Of a DNA stretch of 10,555 nt, positions 1 through 6,460 are shown one piece after another. A program made the translations under genes and the position numbers. The number at the start of each line of letters is the position of its first letter. The stretch's first letter is position 1. A model generated the notes under the pieces. That model worked only from the letters and a program-made list of their open reading frames with translations. It was not told the origin of the DNA and ran no database searches. The stretch is from the NCBI GenBank assembly GCA_946183815.1, contig CAMHDG010000031.1:1-10555 (forward strand), written 5' to 3'. Source of the stretch: an uncultured bacterium (GTDB lineage: Bacteria > Cyanobacteriota > Vampirovibrionia > Gastranaerophilales > Gastranaerophilaceae).

Positions 1-1049
1 ACAACGATAACTGAACGACCTGAATAGTCAACACGTTTACCTAACAAGTTTTGACGGAAACGACCTTGTTTACCTTCAATAATGTTAGATAAAGATTTCA
101 ACGCTCTGTTATTAGGACCAACAACAGTTCTGCCACGGCGACCGTTATCAATCAAAGCATCAACTGCCTCTTGTAACATACGTTTTTCGTTTCTTACGAT
201 GATTTCAGGAGCACCCATTTCCAACAATCTTTGTAAACGGTTGTTTCTGTTAATTACACGTCTATACAAATCGTTTAAGTCAGATGTTGCAAAACGTCCG
301 CCGTCTAATTGAACCATAGGTCTTAAATCAGGAGGAGTAACAGGGAGTACATCCATAATCATCCAAGTTGGATCAGTTTCTGATGAAATCAAAGAATCTA
401 ACAGTCTTAATCTCTTAATCAATTTAGATTTCTTTTGAACAGAAGTAACACCGGCCTCTAATTCACCTCTGATTTCGTCAGCCAACTTAACAATATCAAG
501 TTCCGATAACAATTCTTTGATTGCTTCAGCCCCGATACCAACTTTTAATGTTGATTCTTCGTGTTCTTCCATATATTCATCATATTCGTCTTCGCTTAAC
601 AACTGTAATTTTTTGAACTCACTGTCACCTTGATCCATAACTATATAGTTATTGAAATAGATAACTTGTTCTAAATCTTTCAAAGTTACGTCTAAAAGTA
701 AACCCAAATATGAAGGAATACCCTTTAAGAACCAGATGTGAGAAACAGGAGCAGCCAATTTAATGTGTCCCATTCTATGTCTTCTTACTTTAGAATCAGT
801 AACTTCAACACCACATCGTTCACAAATGATACCTTTATGACGAACTCTTTTATACTTACCGCAGAAACATTCCCAATCCTTTGTTGGACCAAAGATTCTT
901 TCACAGAACAAACCGTCACGTTCAGGTTTTAAGGTTCTGTAATTGATTGTTTCAGGCTTTGTTACCTCACCGTATGACCACTTAAGGATTCTTTCAGGTG
1001 AAGCAATGCTTATTCTTATATAATCAAAATAATCAATACTTGTAGCCAA
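1..1049 (-). CDS. rpoC: RNA polymerase beta' subunit (RpoC/RpoC1), N-terminal part, truncated by window edge
   Basis: This is the first 349 codons of the largest catalytic subunit of RNA polymerase. The protein begins MATSIDYFDYIRISIASPER. A zinc-binding motif is visible as C61-x-C63 ... C76-x-x-C79 (CFCG and CERCG). Further on come the clamp/lid segments and the start of the active-site domain, with GRRGRTVVGP, LKSLSNIIEGKQGRFRQNLLG and KRVDYSGRSVIV at the window edge. The catalytic NADFDGD motif lies outside the window. The start is a TTG at 1049-1047: an AGGAG Shine-Dalgarno (1058-1062) sits 8 nt upstream and the reading begins exactly where the family begins, with no in-frame ATG nearby. 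It lies 86 nt downstream of rpoB, as in the universal rpoBC operon. Cyanobacteria split this gene into rpoC1 and rpoC2; the window is too short to show whether that is so here. The family identity is very secure. Confidence 0.97.
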   Translation of the reverse strand, partial: MATSIDYFDYIRISIASPERILKWSYGEVTKPETINYRTLKPERDGLFCERIFGPTKDWECFCGKYKRVRHKGIICERCGVEVTDSKVRRHRMGHIKLAAPVSHIWFLKGIPSYLGLLLDVTLKDLEQVIYFNNYIVMDQGDSEFKKLQLLSEDEYDEYMEEHEESTLKVGIGAEAIKELLSELDIVKLADEIRGELEAGVTSVQKKSKLIKRLRLLDSLISSETDPTWMIMDVLPVTPPDLRPMVQLDGGRFATSDLNDLYRRVINRNNRLQRLLEMGAPEIIVRNEKRMLQEAVDALIDNGRRGRTVVGPNNRALKSLSNIIEGKQGRFRQNLLGKRVDYSGRSVIV

Positions 1050-1098
1050 TTTTATATCTCCTATAATTTTCTTTTTTATGATATTACCATTTATAGAT

Positions 1099-1121
1099 TG
1101 TTGGGGTAAAAAACCCCAACA
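1099..1121 (-). promoter_or_regulatory. Hairpin in the rpoB-rpoC intercistronic gap
   Basis: A perfect 8-bp stem (TGTTGGGG / CCCCAACA) with a 7-nt U-rich loop (in the transcript) lies 14 nt after the rpoB stop codon. The 3' arm is followed by AATCTATAAATGG rather than a U-run, so it does not look like a standard intrinsic terminator. Placed between two co-transcribed genes, it may be an RNA-processing or stability element, or a partial attenuator. The structure is seen directly; the role is inferred. Confidence 0.6.
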
Positions 1122-1135
1122 TACTATGTTTAAAC

Positions 1136-4100
1136 CTACATATCGCCTGACGACATTGAGGTATCAAAGAAATTGATATTCAACAACTCAGAATCCATAT
1201 CAGTCAAGACTCTCTTTGGAGCAGCCTTTCTCATATCATCCATATCAGTCATTAAATCAACCTCAACACCATCTTTTTTAGCAACGGTAATATCCAAACC
1301 TATACTTTGCAATTCTCTTACAAGTACCTTAAATGATTCAGGAATACCAGGTCTAGGGATATTATCACCCTTAACGATAGATTCGTAAGCATGGTTTCTT
1401 CCGTTCACATCATCTGATTTAATTGTAAGCATTTCTTGTAATGTATAAGCAGCACCATAAGCCTCAAGTGCCCAAACCTCCATTTCACCGAATCTTTGAC
1501 CACCGAATTGCGCTTTACCGCCTAAAGGTTGTTGTGTAACTAATGAGTAAGGACCTGTAGATCTTGCGTGAATCTTATCGTCAACAAGGTGGACAAGTTT
1601 AAGGATATAAGAAAGACCAACTGCTACCGGTCTGTCAAATCTTTCACCTGTTCTGCCGTCTATCAGGTAAACCTTACCGTCTTCTCTAACCCAGTCACAA
1701 CCTGATTCTTTAATACCGCGAAGAAGTTCTTCTCTGGTAACTCTTTCAGATGTGTTAGCACCGTATCTTTCATCAAATGAAGGTGCTTCATAATGTTCAC
1801 CTGTCAGGTATGCAGCCAAACCTAACAAACATTCGTAAGTTTGACCAACGTTCATACGAGAAGGTACACCCAGTGGGTTAAGAACTATATCAACAGGAGT
1901 TCCGTCAGGTAAGAATGGCATATCTTCCTTTGGAAGAATTCTTGATACAATACCTTTGTTACCGTGACGACCTGACAATTTGTCACCAACTGATACCTTA
2001 CGACGTTGAGCGATATATACTCTGATTACTGTATTTGCCCCAGGAGGTAACTCATCACCTTTTTCTCTGTCAAATACCTTAACATCAAGTACACGTCCGC
2101 CTTCACCATGAGGTACACGTAGTGAATTATCTTTAACATCTCTTGCTTTTTCAGCAAAGATTGCTCTTAACAATTTTTCTTCAGGCGGGTGTTCGGTTTC
2201 ACCTTTAGGTGTAACTTTACCTACCAAAATATCGTCTGCATAAACACGAGCACCGATACGAACAATACCACGTTCATCCAAGTGTCTTAAAGCATCTTCA
2301 GACACGTTTGGAATTTCACGGGTAATTTCTTCAGGCCCGATTTTTGTTTGTCTTGCATCTATTTCTAACTTTTCAATGTGTAATGAAGTAAAGATATCAT
2401 CGTGAACACATCTTTCAGAAAGCAAAATAGCATCCTCGAAGTTATACCCTTCCCAAGGCATATAAGCAACCAAGATATTTTTACCTAATGACAACTCGCC
2501 ACAACTTGTTGATGCACCGTCCGCAATAACATCACCTGCTTGAACCTTATCACCTTCATTAACGATAGGTCTTTGGTTAATACAAGTATCTTGGTTAGAA
2601 CGAACATATTTCATCAAGGTGTATAAATGAGCCTTGCCTTCTACGTCACGAATAACAATTTCTTCACCAACAACTCTTTCAACCGTACCATCAACATCAG
2701 ATACAACAACCATACCTGAGTCTTTAGCGGCACGAGCCTCTAAACCTGTACCAACAACAGGTCTTTCCGTAATCAATAACGGAACTGCCTGACGTTGCAT
2801 GTTTGAACCCATCAGTGCACGGTTAGCATCATCGTGTTCAATGAATGGGATAACCGATGTCGCAATAGAGATAATCTGAATTGGACATACACCAACGTAG
2901 TCAACTTTTGAAGAATCGGTCATGATAAATTCTGATCTGTAACGAGCAGGAACCATATCTCTCTTAAATGAACCGTCTTCATTCAACTCAACGTCAGCAG
3001 GAGCACAACGGAAGTTTTCGTCTTCGTCTGCTGTCATATAAACAACTTCATCAGTAACCTTGCCATCTTTAACAACAAAGAATGGAGATTCAATGAAGCC
3101 ATAATCATTAACTCTTGCGTGAGTTGCTAATGAACCTATCAAACCTGCGTTAGGACCTTCCGGTGTTTCAACAGGACAGATACGTCCGTAGTGAGAAGGG
3201 TGGATGTCACGAACTGCTGACCCTGCTCTTTCTCTTTGTAAACCACCCGGTCCAAGGGCTGATATACGTCTTTTGTGAGTAATTTCAGCCAACGGGTTAG
3301 TTTGGTCCATGAACTGTGATAACTGTGATGAACCGAAAAATTCTCTAAGCGCTGCAACAAGAGGCTTAGTATTCAACAAGTTCAACGGAGTAAGTGTTTC
3401 AGAATCCTGAAGTGTCATTCTTTCTTTAACAATTCTTTCAATTCTTGAAAGACCTACTCTGAATTGGTTTTGAAGAAGTTCGCCAACTGAGCGGATTCTT
3501 CTGTTACCCAAGTGATCGATATCATCCAATGTACCTTCATCATAAGTTAAGTTGATAAGGTATTCGATTGAAGCAATGATATCTTCTCTTGTCAACGTTC
3601 TAACGTGGTTAGGAACGTTTAAGTTTAGTTTCTTATTTAATTTGTAACGACCAACACGACCGATATCATATTTCTTAGCATCAAAGAATCTTGATTCTAA
3701 AATTTGACGTCCGCCTTGAGGTGATGCAGGATCACCTGGTCTTAATTTTTTGTATAATTCAACTAATGCATCATCCGTTGTTTCAGTCGTATCTTTATCC
3801 AAAGTTTTCTTCAAGAAATCAAAGTGAGTGAATAAAGATTCCATTTCCGCAACTGTGATACCCATTGCCTTAAGAACTGTTGTAGCCAAGATTTTTCTGT
3901 TCTTATCTATCTTCATATAAACTAAATCGTTAGCATCAGTTTCAATCTTCAACCAAGCACCTCTGTTAGGAATCATGGTTGCGTTGTAAAGACGTTTACC
4001 TGTAGGAGAAACTTCTCTCTTAAAATAAACCCCCGGAGAACGAACGATTTGAGAAACGATAACACGTTCCGCACCGTTAACAATGAACGTACCTTTGTCG

Positions 4101-4453
4101 GTCATTGTAGGGATATCACCGATATAAACTTCTTGTTCTTTAATTTCACCGCTATCACGGTTAACCAAACGAACCATAACACGCAACTGTTTTGCATAAG
4201 TTGCATCGTGTATTCTTGCTTCTTCGATAGTGTATTTTGCATTATCGAAAGTATAGTTTGGTAAGAAGTGCAATTCTAATCGACCTGTATAATCTTTTAC
4301 AGGTGAAAATGCAAGCAACTCTTCTTTCAAACCTTCTTTTAAAAACCATTCAAAAGACTTCTTTTGAATATCAATTAGGTCAGGGAGATAATCCAAACGT
4401 GTGGCAGGTATGCCCATTGGAGTTACCCTTTTTGCATATTTTGTTGTCGACAT
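1136..4453 (-). CDS. rpoB: RNA polymerase beta subunit (RpoB)
   Basis: This is the 1105-aa beta subunit of the core RNA polymerase, which with beta' forms the RNA synthesis site. The family's landmarks run in order: the N-terminal protrusion and lobe (IGDIPTMTDKGTFIVNGAER near 111-130), the rifampicin-binding region (GSSQLSQFMDQTNP at 374-387, THKRRISALGPGG at 392-404), RERAGSAVRDIHPSHYGRICPVETPEGPN at about 407-435, the NFEDAILLSE segment near 671-680, the GDKLSGRHGNKG basic active-site segment near 823-834, and the C-terminal GGKAQFGGQRFGEMEVWALEAYGA anchor near 978-1001. The residues equivalent to E. coli Gln513, Asp516, His526 and Ser531 are the drug-sensitive wild types (Q380, D383, H393, S398). 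The length matches cyanobacterial RpoB (about 1100 aa) and lacks the large inserts of E. coli (1342 aa). The ATG at 4453 follows GAGG with a 7-nt spacer; the stop is TAG. rplJ/rplL are not upstream. Confidence 0.99.
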   Translation of the reverse strand: MSTTKYAKRVTPMGIPATRLDYLPDLIDIQKKSFEWFLKEGLKEELLAFSPVKDYTGRLELHFLPNYTFDNAKYTIEEARIHDATYAKQLRVMVRLVNRDSGEIKEQEVYIGDIPTMTDKGTFIVNGAERVIVSQIVRSPGVYFKREVSPTGKRLYNATMIPNRGAWLKIETDANDLVYMKIDKNRKILATTVLKAMGITVAEMESLFTHFDFLKKTLDKDTTETTDDALVELYKKLRPGDPASPQGGRQILESRFFDAKKYDIGRVGRYKLNKKLNLNVPNHVRTLTREDIIASIEYLINLTYDEGTLDDIDHLGNRRIRSVGELLQNQFRVGLSRIERIVKERMTLQDSETLTPLNLLNTKPLVAALREFFGSSQLSQFMDQTNPLAEITHKRRISALGPGGLQRERAGSAVRDIHPSHYGRICPVETPEGPNAGLIGSLATHARVNDYGFIESPFFVVKDGKVTDEVVYMTADEDENFRCAPADVELNEDGSFKRDMVPARYRSEFIMTDSSKVDYVGVCPIQIISIATSVIPFIEHDDANRALMGSNMQRQAVPLLITERPVVGTGLEARAAKDSGMVVVSDVDGTVERVVGEEIVIRDVEGKAHLYTLMKYVRSNQDTCINQRPIVNEGDKVQAGDVIADGASTSCGELSLGKNILVAYMPWEGYNFEDAILLSERCVHDDIFTSLHIEKLEIDARQTKIGPEEITREIPNVSEDALRHLDERGIVRIGARVYADDILVGKVTPKGETEHPPEEKLLRAIFAEKARDVKDNSLRVPHGEGGRVLDVKVFDREKGDELPPGANTVIRVYIAQRRKVSVGDKLSGRHGNKGIVSRILPKEDMPFLPDGTPVDIVLNPLGVPSRMNVGQTYECLLGLAAYLTGEHYEAPSFDERYGANTSERVTREELLRGIKESGCDWVREDGKVYLIDGRTGERFDRPVAVGLSYILKLVHLVDDKIHARSTGPYSLVTQQPLGGKAQFGGQRFGEMEVWALEAYGAAYTLQEMLTIKSDDVNGRNHAYESIVKGDNIPRPGIPESFKVLVRELQSIGLDITVAKKDGVEVDLMTDMDDMRKAAPKRVLTDMDSELLNINFFDTSMSSGDM

Positions 4454-4521
4454 TAATTTACCTCGTCTATTCTATAATGTGTACGTACTAAAATTAAATT
4501 GGTTAATATAGACTGTTTCGC

Positions 4522-4556
4522 CCTAATGATAATAAGTTGCGCACCTTATTATCAGG
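4522..4556 (-). promoter_or_regulatory. Structured element in the rpoB 5' leader
   Basis: A perfect 9-bp stem (GATAATAAG / CTTATTATC, 4528-4536 with 4545-4553) encloses an 8-nt loop (GTGCGCAA in the transcript). It is extended by a CCT/AGG helix after a 3-nt bulge (4522-4524 with 4554-4556). It lies in the untranslated leader predicted between the promoter at about 4621-4648 and the rpoB ATG, some 70 nt upstream of the start codon. It may be an autoregulatory or attenuation structure. The pairing is seen; the function is inferred. I do not recognise it as a known leader family. Confidence 0.5.
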
Positions 4557-4610
4557 CCTCTGGACTTATATTTTCCCTCGTAAATACGGATAAAAACCCA
4601 TACTTAACGC

Positions 4611-4630
4611 ATGTTACTATATCGTAACAT
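4611..4630. promoter_or_regulatory. Perfect inverted repeat over the rpoB -10 element (operator candidate)
   Basis: ATGTTAC (4611-4617) and GTAACAT (4624-4630) are exact reverse complements separated by 6 nt. The repeat covers the predicted -10 hexamer and start site of the rpoB promoter, which is the usual place for a repressor operator. As RNA, only part of the repeat would be in the transcript, so a DNA-binding dimer is the better reading. No regulator can be named. Confidence 0.45.
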
Positions 4631-4648
4631 ATCAATAAAGACAGTCAA
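4621..4648 (-). promoter_or_regulatory. Predicted sigma-70-type promoter of rpoBC
   Basis: On the minus strand the -35 box is TTGACT (4643-4648), followed by a 16-nt spacer and a -10 box TACGAT (4621-4626), preceded by TGT, i.e. an extended -10 (TGn). Initiation is expected near 4614, giving a leader of about 160 nt. This is the best promoter match in the 388-nt gap upstream of rpoB and fits a separate rpoBC transcription unit. The start site has not been measured. Confidence 0.6.
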
Positions 4649-4790
4649 GCAGAATAAACGTAAAAAATACAATTTATTAATAAAAGTTAATAAAAGTAAA
4701 TTCGCCTTCAAAATCTATTAAGTTGTAACTACATAATACACTTTTTTTTAAAAATTGCAAGAGAAAAAATTTTTTCCTGTTTTCTGTCAG
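4649..4790. other. Non-coding AT-rich gap between rpoB promoter and terminator
   Basis: This is the remainder of the 388-nt gap upstream of rpoB. It is strongly AT-rich, with A- and T-runs such as an 8-T run followed by A5 around 4742-4754, which could act as an UP-like element for the rpoB promoter. I see no open reading frame with a ribosome binding site, no RNA gene and no repeat. Confidence 0.5.
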
Positions 4791-4791
4791 A

Positions 4792-4828
4792 AAAAAGCGG
4801 GCTGTGATTGTGTCACAGCCCGCTTTTT
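4792..4828 (-). terminator. Strong bidirectional intrinsic terminator
   Basis: A perfect 12-bp GC-rich stem (AGCGGGCTGTGA at 4796-4807 pairing with TCACAGCCCGCT at 4813-4824) with a 5-nt loop is flanked by A- and T-runs that lengthen the stem to about 17 bp. In the minus direction it begins 13 nt after the TAA of the 4842-5606 gene and ends in six T. The plus direction also has a T-run. It insulates the envelope-protein block from rpoB. Confidence 0.92.
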
Positions 4829-4841
4829 GTTTTATTTTATA

Positions 4842-5606
4842 TTAATGTTTTTTGAATAATCTGTCAAATGCGTAAGTTATTTTTGCCATAACTGATGTTG
4901 AATGGTCAAAAGTTGAATGGTTAACTTCTAAACCTGCTTTTACGCCTGAATCCAAATCTGCATCAACATTCAGACCTAAATTTGCTGATAATTTTGCATT
5001 TGAACGATTTACCATTCTTCCGTCGTCAATTACGCCCGGAACATCTGCTCTTTTTACTGATGCAGTGCTTCCGAAATCTGCTAAAAATCCCCAGCCGCCT
5101 TCTGCATGAGGAGTGATTTTTACATCGCCCACTTTTAAAGTCGGTGCAACGTATGCTCCTACAAAACCTTTGCTTCTGTTCAATGAAACTTCATTTGCAA
5201 ATTCTTCTGATGCAGAGTTTACTTCACAGTTTAAAATCACACCATCTGTAGCAGAAGAAGTATTGTGCTGGTATCTTGCAACACCACCAACATCTATATA
5301 ACCTGCTTTTCCTGATTTAACAGGCATGCCGACAAATGCTTTAAATTCCTGGTTTGATTTACCTACCAAAGCATCTAATTCTGCAACTGCTTTATCGTTT
5401 CTTGAACCGATTTCAGCAACAATTTTTGGTTCGTAATGCATTTGATCAAAATATGCTGTACGACCATAACCTAAACCTAATCTTGCTTTATATTCGATTG
5501 GTGCTTTTGCAACTTCTTTTGTAACATTCTGTGCAGTTGATTTCATTGGGGCAATCGTCATTGGAACTGCAACAGCAAGTGTTTTTAATCCTGTTCTGAC
5601 ATTCAT
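4842..5606 (-). CDS. Putative outer-membrane beta-barrel protein with signal peptide (paralogue of neighbour)
   Basis: This is a 254-aa protein whose family I cannot name. It has a clear Sec signal peptide: basic n-region MNVRTGLK, hydrophobic TLAVAVPMTIAPM, and a likely cleavage after STA near residue 25. The mature part consists of alternating polar/hydrophobic, Gly-rich stretches typical of amphipathic beta-strands (e.g. YKARLGLGYG, VKAGLEVNHSTF, SVMAKITYAF). Its first 30 residues match the next gene upstream at 20 positions, and the C-terminal strands also align, so the two are tandem paralogues. After KITYAF, which aligns with the paralogue's final strand, it carries an extra DRLFKKH tail. 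Nearly all Gly codons in its first part are GGT, as in rpoB, suggesting high expression. The ATG is preceded by AAAGGAG with a 9-nt spacer; a strong terminator follows. The outer-membrane location is inferred. Confidence 0.8.
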   Translation of the reverse strand: MNVRTGLKTLAVAVPMTIAPMKSTAQNVTKEVAKAPIEYKARLGLGYGRTAYFDQMHYEPKIVAEIGSRNDKAVAELDALVGKSNQEFKAFVGMPVKSGKAGYIDVGGVARYQHNTSSATDGVILNCEVNSASEEFANEVSLNRSKGFVGAYVAPTLKVGDVKITPHAEGGWGFLADFGSTASVKRADVPGVIDDGRMVNRSNAKLSANLGLNVDADLDSGVKAGLEVNHSTFDHSTSVMAKITYAFDRLFKKH

Positions 5607-5626
5607 AGTATATTTCTCCTTTATTT

Positions 5627-5660
5627 CTTATAATAGTGTTGATACTTACTCAATTAACAA
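5627..5660 (-). promoter_or_regulatory. Predicted promoter of the 4842-5606 gene
   Basis: Two overlapping readings exist on the minus strand. One is TTGTTA (5655-5660) with TATTAT (5630-5635) at a long 19-nt spacer. The other is TTGAGT (5648-5653) with TATAAG (5627-5632) at a short 15-nt spacer. Either gives a very short leader ahead of the AAAGGAG ribosome binding site. Its presence behind a terminator-like hairpin argues that this gene has its own transcript. Confidence 0.4.
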
Positions 5661-5663
5661 GTG

Positions 5664-5695
5664 TAAAAAAGTTTTTTGCTAGTCCATCGCAAAAA
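5664..5695 (-). terminator. Weak intrinsic terminator after the 5720-6448 gene
   Basis: On the minus strand TTTTTGC (from 5695) pairs with GCAAAAA (to 5673) across a 9-nt loop, and CTTTTTT follows a few bases later. The stem has only two GC pairs, so termination may be partial, allowing some read-through into the paralogue downstream. It starts about 25 nt after the TAA at 5720. Confidence 0.45.
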
Positions 5696-5719
5696 TTTCT
5701 CATTTTTGTTAACAAAACT

Positions 5720-6448
5720 TTAAAAATCGACTTTTGTTTCCACATTAAATCCCGGAGTTTGATGCAGGGTTGAATAATTAACATTCCCGCCAACGCTGAA
5801 ATGCTTGTTAATATTGTATTCTGCACCGAGTTCAAAGTTCCCGACCGCACCGGTTTCTTTAACGTTTTTAACTATATTGTCCGATAAAATATGAGTTTTA
5901 TCCGAAACTGAACCTTTTTCCTTCAGTTCATAACTCCCGACCTCTGCCTTTGCGGATAAATTCAATTTTTTATTAACCGCATATTTTGGTTCAACATAAA
6001 ACCCGATAGAACTATATCCCTGATACAGTGGAATGTTTGACTCGTTAAGATTTTGTTTAAGAACAATCGGCGAAACCCCGCTGTGTTCCGAAATATGATT
6101 GTATTTATAATATCCCCCGCCATTCAATATCAAATTATTCTTTAACTTTAGAGGATAAGAAAGTCTTGCATCGACTGACTGGGTTGACTGCCCGACAGAT
6201 GTTTTTAAAGAAGCGTTCATATCCTTGTTGAATACTTCTAAATGCCCGAACAGTTTAGGTTCCGTTGAGGACTGATTAAAGAAAGGTTCGAGTCCGACTC
6301 CCGTACCCAGTCCGCCTTTTATCTTTACTGTTTCGGCAACTGCTGTTTTTTCTGCCTGTTTTGTAATATTTTGTGCACCTGATTTTAAGGGTGCTGCCGC
6401 CATTGGCAAAGCAAGTGCAAGTGTTTTTATTCCGGTCTTAATATTCAT
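5720..6448 (-). CDS. Putative outer-membrane beta-barrel protein with signal peptide
   Basis: This 242-aa protein has a Sec signal peptide: MNIKTGIK, then TLALALPMAAAPL, with likely cleavage after SGA near residue 25. The mature chain is rich in short alternating strands (NNLILNGGGYYKYN, SSIGFYVEPKYAV, KLNLSAKAEVGSYEL, GNFELGAEYNI, FSVGGNVNYSTL) and ends NVETKVDF. A terminal Phe in an alternating strand is the classic signal recognised by the BAM machinery, so an outer-membrane barrel is likely. Family not recognised. It is a paralogue of the gene downstream, but its codons are unbiased (GGA, GGC and GGG all used), so expression is probably lower. The ATG follows AGAGGA and lies only 12 nt after the stop of the lysozyme-like gene, so the two are probably one operon with coupled translation. 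Confidence 0.8.
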   Translation of the reverse strand: MNIKTGIKTLALALPMAAAPLKSGAQNITKQAEKTAVAETVKIKGGLGTGVGLEPFFNQSSTEPKLFGHLEVFNKDMNASLKTSVGQSTQSVDARLSYPLKLKNNLILNGGGYYKYNHISEHSGVSPIVLKQNLNESNIPLYQGYSSIGFYVEPKYAVNKKLNLSAKAEVGSYELKEKGSVSDKTHILSDNIVKNVKETGAVGNFELGAEYNINKHFSVGGNVNYSTLHQTPGFNVETKVDF

Positions 6449-6460
6449 AATTTCCTCTTT

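Noticed and set aside
82..932. Plus-strand open frames of 60-80 codons opposite rpoC
   Set aside because: They lie antisense to conserved rpoC codons, have no ribosome binding sites and encode low-complexity or implausible proteins.
1129..1136. GTTTAAAC palindrome at the rpoB stop codon
   Set aside because: An 8-bp AT-rich palindrome is expected by chance and has no supporting context.
4583..4606. Imperfect hairpin TATGG...CCGTA in the rpoB leader
   Set aside because: It has a mismatch in a short stem and a large loop, so it is too weak to report as a structure.
5704..5717. Palindrome TTTTGTTAACAAAA just after the 5720 stop codon
   Set aside because: It has no loop for a hairpin and is AT-rich, so a 14-bp chance palindrome in this background is not strong evidence of a binding site.
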